64,000 nucleotides of DNA from Methylomarinovum caldicuralii (GTDB lineage Bacteria; Pseudomonadota; Gammaproteobacteria; Methylococcales; Methylothermaceae). Under the pieces are notes generated by a model. It worked only from the letters and a program-made list of their open reading frames with translations, was not told where the DNA came from and ran no database searches. The DNA is taken from NCBI RefSeq assembly GCF_033126985.1, contig NZ_AP024714.1, forward strand, positions 2,062,990 through 2,126,989. The letters run 5' to 3'. Shown in pieces: positions 53,458 through 60,498 of the stretch. The position numbers and the translations under genes were made by a program. The number at the start of each line of letters is the position of its first letter. Position 1 is the first letter of the stretch.

Positions 53458-54665
53458 CGGCTTTCCTCCTCGCTTTCCAGAACGCAGAACAGGGCTTTGG
53501 GGGGATTGTCATCCCCGGGTCTTGCGAAGGCCGAGGGACGAATCTCGACGATCCGAAAGGGGCCGGAGAAGATGCGCTGGATGTCTTCCGGGGCGTAGCG
53601 TCCCGGCGGGCCTTCCGGGCGGGTCTCCTCGACGCTGAAGCATTTGAGCAGCAGCAGACCGCCGGGGCGGAGCAGTCGCGAAACCACCGCCAGATAGCGG
53701 CCGTGCGCCTCGGGGGCGAACACGTGGAACACGCCGCGGTCGAGGATCAAATCGAAGGGTCCTTCGAGGCGGGTGGCGAGGATATCGTCCACGAGAAACG
53801 TCACCTCCACCCCTTCCCGCTCCGCCAGCCGCCGGGCCTGCTCCACCGCGGTCGGGGAGACATCGGTGGCCACCACCTGAAAGCCCCGCCTGGCCAGGGC
53901 CACCGCCTGGGTGCCGGGGCCGGTTCCCAGGTCGAGAACCCGTCCGCCCTCTATCCCGAACCGCTCCAGGGCTTCGGCCACGTCCGGATCGAGATCCGGA
54001 TGGTACCAGGGCAGGCGCTCGGGCGGACTTTCCTGGTAGCGGGCCTCCCAGCCGAGAGAGTCCGGTGCCGTGAAGCCAAGGCCCCAGCGGCCGGCAAAGG
54101 CGATCTCCTCCAGGGGTTTGCGCTGGCGGGGTACCAGCTCCCGCTGCCGCATCTCCTCGTCGAGCACCGCGGGGTCTCCGGGATAGCCCAGGGCCAGCAC
54201 GCTCATGGGTTCGAAGTCCCCGGGGATGGCGAAGGCCTGCCGGACCCGATCGGCATCGAAGCCGCCCATCTGGTGGGCCGCCAGCCCCAGGGCGGTGGCC
54301 TGCAGCACCAGGCTCATCATCGCCTGGCCGGTGTCGTATTGGGCCCAGCGGTTGGGCTGGCCATTGTGGCCGAAGCGGGTCGCGGCGCAGGCCAAGATCA
54401 GCACCGGCGCCCTTCGGGCCCAGGTCTGGTTGCCCGGAGACAGACAGTCGAACAAGCGCTGCCAGGCTTCCTCCTCCTGGTGGCTGTCGGCCAGCAGGAA
54501 GCGCCAGGGCTGGTCGTTGTAGCACGACGGCGCCCAGCGGGCTGCCTCCAGGCACGAGGCCAGCTTCTCCACCTCCACCGGCAGCGCCTCGAACACCCGG
54601 GGGCTCCAGCGGGCGGCGATCAGTTCGTGGACGGGGGCCTGTACGTTCAGTCGTTCCCGGCTCAT
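53454..54665 (-). CDS. Nitroreductase-methyltransferase fusion protein
   Basis: 403 residues from the ATG at 54663-54665 with GGAGG six bases upstream. Residues 1 to about 185 are a nitroreductase-family flavoprotein (SPRVFEALPVEVEKLASCLE, ARWAPSCYNDQPWRF, QATALGLAAHQMGGFD). Residues from about 225 form a class I SAM methyltransferase with motif I VLDLGTGPGTQAVALARRG and ATDVSPTAVEQARRLAEREG. The combination would pair reduction with methylation on one substrate; none is known to me. Its upstream region and its 3' end are duplicated at 40.4 kb without the gene body. Confidence 0.85.
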   Translation of the reverse strand: MSRERLNVQAPVHELIAARWSPRVFEALPVEVEKLASCLEAARWAPSCYNDQPWRFLLADSHQEEEAWQRLFDCLSPGNQTWARRAPVLILACAATRFGHNGQPNRWAQYDTGQAMMSLVLQATALGLAAHQMGGFDADRVRQAFAIPGDFEPMSVLALGYPGDPAVLDEEMRQRELVPRQRKPLEEIAFAGRWGLGFTAPDSLGWEARYQESPPERLPWYHPDLDPDVAEALERFGIEGGRVLDLGTGPGTQAVALARRGFQVVATDVSPTAVEQARRLAEREGVEVTFLVDDILATRLEGPFDLILDRGVFHVFAPEAHGRYLAVVSRLLRPGGLLLLKCFSVEETRPEGPPGRYAPEDIQRIFSGPFRIVEIRPSAFARPGDDNPPKALFCVLESEEESR

Positions 54666-54680
54666 TTGCACCTCCTGTTT

Positions 54681-54729
54681 CCGCCTCCATTCAACCAAAC
54701 TGGCACCGGAAACGCCAGATGCCGGCGGC
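54681..54729 (-). repeat. Direct repeat copy 2 (upstream part)
   Basis: Matches 40453-40501 at about 44 of 48 positions in the same orientation. It lies just upstream of the fusion gene and is separated from the Spy-like part of copy 2 (53355-53457) by that gene. Confidence 0.75.
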
Positions 54730-54739
54730 AGTGGCAATG

Positions 54740-55045
54740 CTGCCGATACAGATTCTCAAGCGAAATGTAGAGGGGTCATTCTCCGCGCACACAACCCAAC
54801 CATGGTTGTCGCCGTCGAAGTCCCAATCATCGTCTGGCTCGTCATCCGTGGCCAACCAGTAGTCGGGCTGGACCGTTGCCTGTCCACCTTGCGGCGGCAT
54901 ACTCGGTGCGGCTCTGGCTCTGGTTGCGCAGCTCCGTGTCCAGGGTGTACTTATGGTAGCGGAGAAATTGGCCACCACCTTTTCGCAGTGCATCGCCACG
55001 TCCAGCGCTGTTTGTAGATCGGCAGATGCTCGTAACGCGCCATGA
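54740..55045 (-). pseudogene. Frameshifted avd/four-helix-bundle gene with following remnant
   Basis: From an ATG at 55041-55043 the minus strand reads MARYEHLPIYK, then in a second frame ALDVAMHCEKVVANFS, then in a third frame RYHKYTLDTELRNQS. In that order these are the N-terminal half of a four-helix-bundle protein of the Avd/23S-IVP family, which accompanies diversity-generating retroelements. Two frameshifts and later loss of homology make it dead. Further on, YWLATDDEPDDDWDFDGDNH and FRLRICIG recall DUF1566-like sequence ends. No retroelement reverse transcriptase of the DGR type is in the window. 55046-55376 holds no clear gene. Confidence 0.6.
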
Positions 55046-55384
55046 CTTAACAGGAGTAAAATGTTTTGATATTCCGTCCAGCGGATGGGCAGGGGAAGGG
55101 CTCCCACACACACCGATTTAAGCCATAACTGGTCGATTTTTTTCGCGCATTACCCAGTCCCAGCGCTCTGTAGGCGCCACCAAATCGATCACTGGCACCG
55201 GAAGTGTTTGCAAGGTTCTCTTTCAAGGCCGTTCCATCATGATTTCCGGCATTGTTCGTAGTGTTGTACCTCCCATCTCCAAGGCATCAGGATGGCGGTA
55301 TCGATGGCATGTTTGAGCAGGCGCCAGATTCGCCACCAGGTACCGTGCTACTTTTGATCCAGATGTTGGGTTGGTGGTTACCGT

Positions 55385-56854
55385 TCACGGGCTTGCCACT
55401 GGAAGTGGTTGAGGTTCCGGCAGGGGCAGGCGGAAGGTGACCTCGCCCTCTGCCATGCCCTGGGCGCAGATGGTCCGCAGGGTCTGATAGACGCCGATCT
55501 TGAGGCGCTTGCAGGTTTCGACCAGCGACAGGATCATGGGTCGGAAGCAGTCACCGCGATGCGACTGGCTGAAGAAACTGGTCTTGCGCCAGATGACATA
55601 GGGGCGTAGGGCACGCTCTGCCGTGTTGTTGGTCATCGGTACCCCGGGATGGTCCAGGAAGGTCCAGAACCTGGGAAAATCGTCCAACAACTTGCGGCAG
55701 CTGCGACCGGTTTTGTTGTCGCCATGTCTTTGGGCGGCCTGTTCCAGTTCGCGCCGGAAGAGGGCTTTGAGGCGTTCCAATCGCCTTCGGTAGCGGTCGG
55801 ATGGGTAATGGCTCTGTTGCCAGAGCTTGCCGTAGTGAACCGTCAGGCGGGCGGCCCGGAGCAGGCGTTCGCCATCTTCGCCGGCCTGTCCCTTGCGCCC
55901 GGCGATCCGTTCCAGGTTGCGGATGAGATGCGCCCAGCAGTATTGGTGTGAGTCCTGGGGATGGTCGTTGTAGGCCCCGTGGCGGTCGGTCACCAGGATT
56001 CCCTGGAAATCCCCCAACAGCTCACCGGCCGCACCCTTGCCGCGGGAATAATGGGTCAGGAAATACGCCATCTGATCGGTCGTCAGCGCCCACAGCCAAT
56101 AGATGCTGCGGCCCCGGTAGTGGCGGGTCTCGTCGGCATGGGCGATCAGCGCTTTTCTGACCGCTTCGCCAATCTGGTTGTAGACCGGACCCAGCCACGC
56201 CTGCAGCGGGATCTGGCTCTGGCTGATCGCCCCCAGGCTGAATCTCAGACCCCATTGTTCTTCCAGCAGCGCTTCGACTTCCCGCAGCGACAGGTGATAG
56301 CGCCCCGTCATCAAGCCAATCCACGCCACCAGCCCAGGTCCCATCTGGCCGCGGGGCACCTCATCCGGTAGCCGCCCCTGGTGCTTCTGACCACAACACC
56401 CACAGCGGCCTTCATACACCCGGTGTTCGACCACCCGGTAACGAATCTCGGGCAGGTCGAACACCTGATGGGGACGGAATCCCCGCACCGCCACCGACCC
56501 ACCGCACTCGCAGCGGCCATGGGGAAAGTAATGCCGGACCTCGTCCACTGCTTCTGCCGGAACCAGAGCCCGCTCGTGCCCGGGATGTCCCACCTGCGCC
56601 CCTTTCTTGCGTCCCGTCGGTCGCTTGCCCTTGCGCTCGGCGCGCTTCTTCGGGCTGTCCTGGGAAGGTGGTTGGGAGGAATTGTCGGACCCCAAGGCCA
56701 ACTGTTCCTCCAGTTCTTCCACCCGCGCCTGGATCTGCTGAAATTCTCCCAGCGCCCGCCAAAGCGCTTCGATCACCCGGTGGCATTCCTCCACCGTCTC
56801 GGGCAAGGGAGGTGGGCGGCTCAGGTCCAGATCAAGTCTTTCCATGGCCCGCAT
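55385..56854 (-). CDS. IS66-family transposase (TnpC)
   Basis: 489 residues; a second in-frame ATG at 56845 is an alternative start. Domains in order: a coiled-coil leader (about 20-55), a basic linker, a zinc-finger region with CECGG and CGCCGQ, and the DDE catalytic domain with IAHADETRHYRGRS, LVTDRHGAYN and TNNTAERALRPYVIWRK. No tnpA or tnpB is adjacent, so it is the solo-tnpC type. The frame is intact. A CCTGAA/TTCAGG hairpin overlaps its ribosome-binding site (about 56858-56871). Confidence 0.92.
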   Translation of the reverse strand: MRAMERLDLDLSRPPPLPETVEECHRVIEALWRALGEFQQIQARVEELEEQLALGSDNSSQPPSQDSPKKRAERKGKRPTGRKKGAQVGHPGHERALVPAEAVDEVRHYFPHGRCECGGSVAVRGFRPHQVFDLPEIRYRVVEHRVYEGRCGCCGQKHQGRLPDEVPRGQMGPGLVAWIGLMTGRYHLSLREVEALLEEQWGLRFSLGAISQSQIPLQAWLGPVYNQIGEAVRKALIAHADETRHYRGRSIYWLWALTTDQMAYFLTHYSRGKGAAGELLGDFQGILVTDRHGAYNDHPQDSHQYCWAHLIRNLERIAGRKGQAGEDGERLLRAARLTVHYGKLWQQSHYPSDRYRRRLERLKALFRRELEQAAQRHGDNKTGRSCRKLLDDFPRFWTFLDHPGVPMTNNTAERALRPYVIWRKTSFFSQSHRGDCFRPMILSLVETCKRLKIGVYQTLRTICAQGMAEGEVTFRLPLPEPQPLPVASP

Positions 56855-56879
56855 TCTCCTGAATCTTCAGGCACTTGGC

Positions 56880-58872
56880 AAGACCGGCCGGGTGACCGCG
56901 GGCGATTGCTCACCCGCGGTTCCCACAGATCCGGACGTGCCCGATTAAGGCATCCGGCTCCTCGGACTATGGCGTCGCTACGCAACGGGCAATTCCGTGA
57001 ACCACGCGCGGTGGGGGGAGTGGGTATCGTTTGTACAGCCGCCCAAAATGGTCCCGGTTCATCCGTTCCCGGTTGCGGCGGGACAACCATTTGTACCAGC
57101 GCCGTCTGACCTCGTACAGGAAGCGGGCCAGCGATTGGCTGTTGCCGACGATCCCATAGTAGGCATAATGCCCCTTGAGTTTGCGGCTCAGGGCCGCTTG
57201 TTGGTCTGCAACCGGCCAGTGGCGGTGCATCCGGCACCAGTGGTTGATCGCCTGCAGGGAGCGGCTGAGCCGGGCTTGGGCGGTCTTGCGTTTGACGACC
57301 CAACGCCCTTTCCTTGAGCGTCCCCAGTAGTGGGTGAATCCCAGGTATTGGAAGCTCTGGCCTTTCCGTCCGGGTTTTCTGAAGTCGAGCAGGCGGGTTT
57401 TGTCCGGGTGCAGGCGCAGGCCGTATTTGGCCAGGCGCTTGCCCAGAACGGCCAATACCCGCCGGGCGTCTTCTTCCCGTTCGAACACCAGGACCGCATC
57501 GTCGGCGAACCGGACTTCGAAGGCGCTGCCTTGCAGTCGCGGTTTGACCGTCTGCTCGAACCACAGGTCGAGCACGTGATGCAGGTAGAGGTTGGCCAGC
57601 AGCGGGGAGATCACCCCACCTTGCGGTGTCCCTTGTTCGGGGTAGTGAAGCTGTCCGCTCTCCATGACGCCGGCATTCAGCCATTTACCGATCACGCGGC
57701 AGATCACGCCGTCGCGCACCCTCTGCCCCAGAAAGTTCCGCAGCCGGTCCCGGTCCACATCGTCGAAGAAGTTTTGGATGTCCAGGTCGATGACCCAGCC
57801 ACCGCCCATGGCCATCAGCCCGCCCCATAGCCTCTCCAGGGCCTGGTGGGCACTGCGTCCGGGCCGGAACCCGTAGGCGCAGTCGAGAAAGTCCTGCTCG
57901 AAGATGGGTTCCAGCGCCATCAGCACCGCCCGTTGCAGCACCTTGTCTTCCAGCGTGGGAATGCCGATCGGGCGGGTCTTTCCCGTTCCCGGCTTGGGCA
58001 GGTGGACGCGCCGTACCGCAGGCGCCCGATACCGGCCGGTCTTGAACCGTTCCAGCAGGCGCGTCAGGTTCTCCTCTAAGGCGGCTGCGTATTGGGATGC
58101 AGTCACGCCGTCCACCCCGGCGGCCCCGTCCTTGCGGGTGCGCCGCCAGGCTTCTTCCAGCCACACCACGTCGATGTGGTGGGCAATCGTGGTCAGTTCC
58201 AGCTTCGGTTCGATCCGGGCCAGTTCCACTAGCTTCCGTTGTCGTGTTGAGATGTTCTCCTGGCTCGATGTCCCGGCCATCTGTCCCTCCGAAAGCCCCA
58301 TCGTCCGACCTGCCGCTTCCCTCCATCGGGTCCCTTGGGGCAGGTTCCCCGACTTCCCAGGTACTATCGGCAGGCTCCGATTGCTCGATCACCTTCCCAG
58401 CGCGCTTCGTCGCCTTCGCGCGCCGGTACCCTGCTTCGTGTCCCGTTCGCTCCCATCGGCCGGACACCGCTCCGATGGGCCTGGGCCTTTTCTCACACGG
58501 CGCCCGCACCGCTCTTCCCGCAAGGAGTGATCGAGCCCTCCCAGGTTCCTGGGCGACCCTTGCCCTGCATGCCCCGCTCTTCGACCCCGGCGGAGGGATG
58601 ATGCCAGGCCAGTACAGCACCACCCCTGTTGCCTTCCGTCCGTTCAATAACGTCGGCTCCGCATTCCGTACTTTCGAGGCTCCATCACGCGGCCTACAGG
58701 CCCCCTGTGTACGCTTCGCAGTCGGGATCGCTCCTCGACCACGCAACACTCGGTTCCGGCTGGTGGCCAGCCTTGGCCGGACAGGACTTGCACCTGTCAG
58801 GTCGCTCTGAAGGTTTCAGCGATGTCTTTCCTTCTACATAACTTCCTCCTTCTCCAGGCTTGGCCTGGCGCA
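56880..58872 (-). mobile_element. Group II intron
   Basis: The minus strand has an intron-like 5' region, including GACAGGTGCAAGTCCTGTC near 58785-58803, an RT gene in domain IV, and a domain V hairpin at 56928-56960 beginning GAGCCGGATGCC and ending ACGTCCGGATC, followed by a domain VI stem ACCGCGGG/CCCGCGGT (56895-56920). Exact 5' and 3' splice junctions are not resolved; they lie close to 58872 and 56880. It is inserted between the IS66 end and the transposase start. Confidence 0.75.
56967..58301 (-). CDS. ltrA: Group II intron reverse transcriptase/maturase
   Basis: 444 residues. RT motifs: [32 protein letters not shown], the [18 protein letters not shown] block and the catalytic FADDAVLVF. 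The maturase-like GIIM end ([20 protein letters not shown]) follows. No HNH endonuclease domain is seen, as in bacterial class C and related introns. It aids splicing and retrohoming. The frame is intact. Confidence 0.93.
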   Translation of the reverse strand: MGLSEGQMAGTSSQENISTRQRKLVELARIEPKLELTTIAHHIDVVWLEEAWRRTRKDGAAGVDGVTASQYAAALEENLTRLLERFKTGRYRAPAVRRVHLPKPGTGKTRPIGIPTLEDKVLQRAVLMALEPIFEQDFLDCAYGFRPGRSAHQALERLWGGLMAMGGGWVIDLDIQNFFDDVDRDRLRNFLGQRVRDGVICRVIGKWLNAGVMESGQLHYPEQGTPQGGVISPLLANLYLHHVLDLWFEQTVKPRLQGSAFEVRFADDAVLVFEREEDARRVLAVLGKRLAKYGLRLHPDKTRLLDFRKPGRKGQSFQYLGFTHYWGRSRKGRWVVKRKTAQARLSRSLQAINHWCRMHRHWPVADQQAALSRKLKGHYAYYGIVGNSQSLARFLYEVRRRWYKWLSRRNRERMNRDHFGRLYKRYPLPPPRVVHGIARCVATP

Positions 58873-58964
58873 ATGAACGGTAACGATTTCCATCAGGCGC
58901 CGCATGGCATCAGCACCCCAAACCGCAAATTCACCGAAGGGCTCGCAAGTCCTGCACCGTCATT

Positions 58965-59004
58965 TTGACAATCCGGGGAAATCGGCATAGGCTATGACCT
59001 ATGC
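58965..59004 (+). promoter_or_regulatory. Promoter and palindromic operator of the first VapBC module
   Basis: TTGACA (58965-58970), 17 bp, TAGGCT (58988-58993). A perfect inverted repeat GCATAGG/CCTATGC (58985-58991, 58998-59004) overlaps the -10, as expected for autorepression by the antitoxin-toxin complex. Confidence 0.65.
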
Positions 59005-59028
59005 TTCAACCGCCTTAGGGTGAATAGG

Positions 59029-59274
59029 ATGACAACCGATACAACCCGCCGTCTTTCCCTGTTCCGCAACGGCCGCAACCAGGCCCTGCGCATTCCGCGG
59101 GATTTCGAACTGGACAGCGAGGAGGTCATCCTGCGCAAGGAAGACGGCAGGCTCATCATAGAGCCGGTTCCCCGGAGGAAAAAGCTCAAGGAATTGCTGG
59201 ACGAATGGGAACCGCTGGAAGAGGAATTTCCGGACATAGAGGACGTGCCCGTGAAACCGGAAGATGTTTTTTGA
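59029..59274 (+). CDS. vapB: VapB-type antitoxin
   Basis: 81 residues from the ATG at 59029 (a GTG three codons upstream is an alternative). The AbrB/SpoVT-like N-terminus SLFRNGRNQALRIPRDFELD binds DNA and the acidic C-terminus (PLEEEFPDIEDVPVKPEDVF) should block the toxin. Its stop overlaps the vapC start. Confidence 0.85.
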   Translation: MTTDTTRRLSLFRNGRNQALRIPRDFELDSEEVILRKEDGRLIIEPVPRRKKLKELLDEWEPLEEEFPDIEDVPVKPEDVF

Positions 59275-59684
59275 TGGCCGGTTTTCGCTATCTGCTCGAT
59301 ACTAACATTCTCTCCCATCTGATCCGCCAGCCGCAGGGCCAGGTTCGCGCCCACCTGGATCGGGTGGGGGAAGACACTCTGTGTACCAGCGTGATCGTCG
59401 CCTGTGAGCTGCGTTACGGGGCCCAGCGCAGCGGATCGGAGCGCATCGGCGCCCGGGTTGATGCGTTGCTGCAAATTCTTCCGGTTCTGCCGCTTGAACC
59501 CGAGGTTGCCGAACACTATGCGGACATCCGCACCCATCTGGAAAGCAAGGGGACGCCCATCGGACACAACGATCTTCTGATCGCCGCCCACGCCCGTCAT
59601 CTGAAACTGGTCATGGTCACACACAACGTCCGCGAGTTCCGCCGGGTGCCCGGACTGCCGGTCGAAAACTGGATCGGAGAATAA
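59274..59684 (+). CDS. vapC: VapC-type PIN-domain toxin
   Basis: 136 residues from the ATG at 59274, overlapping the antitoxin stop. PIN catalytic acids are visible in LLDTNILSHL, CELRYGA, GHNDLLIAAHA and THNVREF. The family cleaves tRNA or rRNA to halt growth. Frame and residues intact. Confidence 0.9.
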   Translation: MAGFRYLLDTNILSHLIRQPQGQVRAHLDRVGEDTLCTSVIVACELRYGAQRSGSERIGARVDALLQILPVLPLEPEVAEHYADIRTHLESKGTPIGHNDLLIAAHARHLKLVMVTHNVREFRRVPGLPVENWIGE

Positions 59685-59822
59685 CGTCTTAACAGCCCCT
59701 TCGGCATCAAGAGGAGCAAAACAGCCCGGATTCCCATCTTCTTCCTCCTTCCACCCTCCGCGTGGACATCACTGTGCCTGTCGCTTACCATAAAACCATA
59801 TTACTGGCTGCGAGTAGGAACG

Positions 59823-60098
59823 ATGAAAACCACCGTGGAACTACCGGATGAACTTTACCGGCGGGCGAAAGTGGAAGCGGCGCTGCGTGGGCGAAAACTG
59901 AAAGACCTGATCGCCGAGGGGCTGCGCCGGGTTCTCGAACAACCGGCACCGGAAGCCGAGGGCGGGGAGAAAACCGAAGGCAGTGCCTGGGATCTCATGG
60001 CCGACGGCTGTGGCATCGTTCACAGCGGCAAGGGAGCCCTGGCCACCGACCCCCGCCACTTGGAGGATTTCGGTGAAACGTCCAAAGGCGATCGTTGA
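59823..60098 (+). CDS. Ribbon-helix-helix-type antitoxin of a second toxin module
   Basis: 91 residues. The N-terminus MKTTVELPDELYRRAKVEAA is a ribbon-helix-helix DNA-binding motif; the C-terminal half is acidic and Gly-rich and ends in ALATDPRHLEDFGETSKGDR. It overlaps the next PIN gene by 26 bp. Unrelated in type to the first VapB (AbrB fold). Confidence 0.8.
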   Translation: MKTTVELPDELYRRAKVEAALRGRKLKDLIAEGLRRVLEQPAPEAEGGEKTEGSAWDLMADGCGIVHSGKGALATDPRHLEDFGETSKGDR

Positions 60099-60498
60099 CA
60101 CCGGCCCCCTAGTGGCATTCCTCGATGAGGACGATCGCCACCACGCCTGGAGCGTGGAATGCTTCAAGCAATTGCCGCCACCGCTGTTGACTTGCGAGGC
60201 GGTCATCGCTGAAACCCTGCACCTGCTGCGTGCCTTTCCCATTGCCTGTGACCTGGTCTATCGCTGGATCGAAAACGGTCTGCTGCTGCCTGACTTTTCT
60301 CTGACCGAAGAGGCAGCCTCGGTCCGGTCATTGGTGCAACGATACCGAAACGTGCCCATGTCCCTGGCCGATGCCTGTCTGGTACGGATGGCGGAGCAAC
60401 ACCCGGACCATCTGATTTTTACCCTGGACTCCGATTTCCGCATCTATCGCAAACACCGCAACCGTCCGCTGAAACAGCTCACCCCCGATCCCCGGTAA
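60073..60498 (+). CDS. PIN-domain toxin (VapC family), second module
   Basis: 141 residues from a GTG at 60073-60075 within the antitoxin gene. PIN residues: IVDTGPLVAFLDEDD, CEAVIAETLHLL, MSLADACLVRMAE and TLDSDFRIYRKH. It ends 20 bp inside the convergent RND gene (60479). Complete. Confidence 0.88.
   Translation: MKRPKAIVDTGPLVAFLDEDDRHHAWSVECFKQLPPPLLTCEAVIAETLHLLRAFPIACDLVYRWIENGLLLPDFSLTEEAASVRSLVQRYRNVPMSLADACLVRMAEQHPDHLIFTLDSDFRIYRKHRNRPLKQLTPDPR

Larger units (their letters stand above)
55377..58884 (-). mobile_element. IS66-type element carrying a group II intron
   Basis: An 11-bp inverted repeat, GTTACCGTTCA at 55377-55387 and TGAACGGTAAC at 58874-58884, brackets an IS66 transposase gene and a complete-looking group II intron, about 3.5 kb in all. 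The left repeat overlaps the transposase stop codon. I see no matching 8-bp target duplication (GGTTGGTG left, GATTTCCA right), so the ends are tentative. Confidence 0.55.

Noticed and set aside
54691-55113. A 140-codon minus-strand gene
   Set aside because: Only parts of it match known sequence and neighbouring matches lie in other frames, so it is a remnant rather than a gene.
56967-58301. Reverse transcriptase of a diversity-generating retroelement or retron
   Set aside because: The [14 protein letters not shown] block, the maturase end and a downstream domain V/VI identify a group II intron enzyme.
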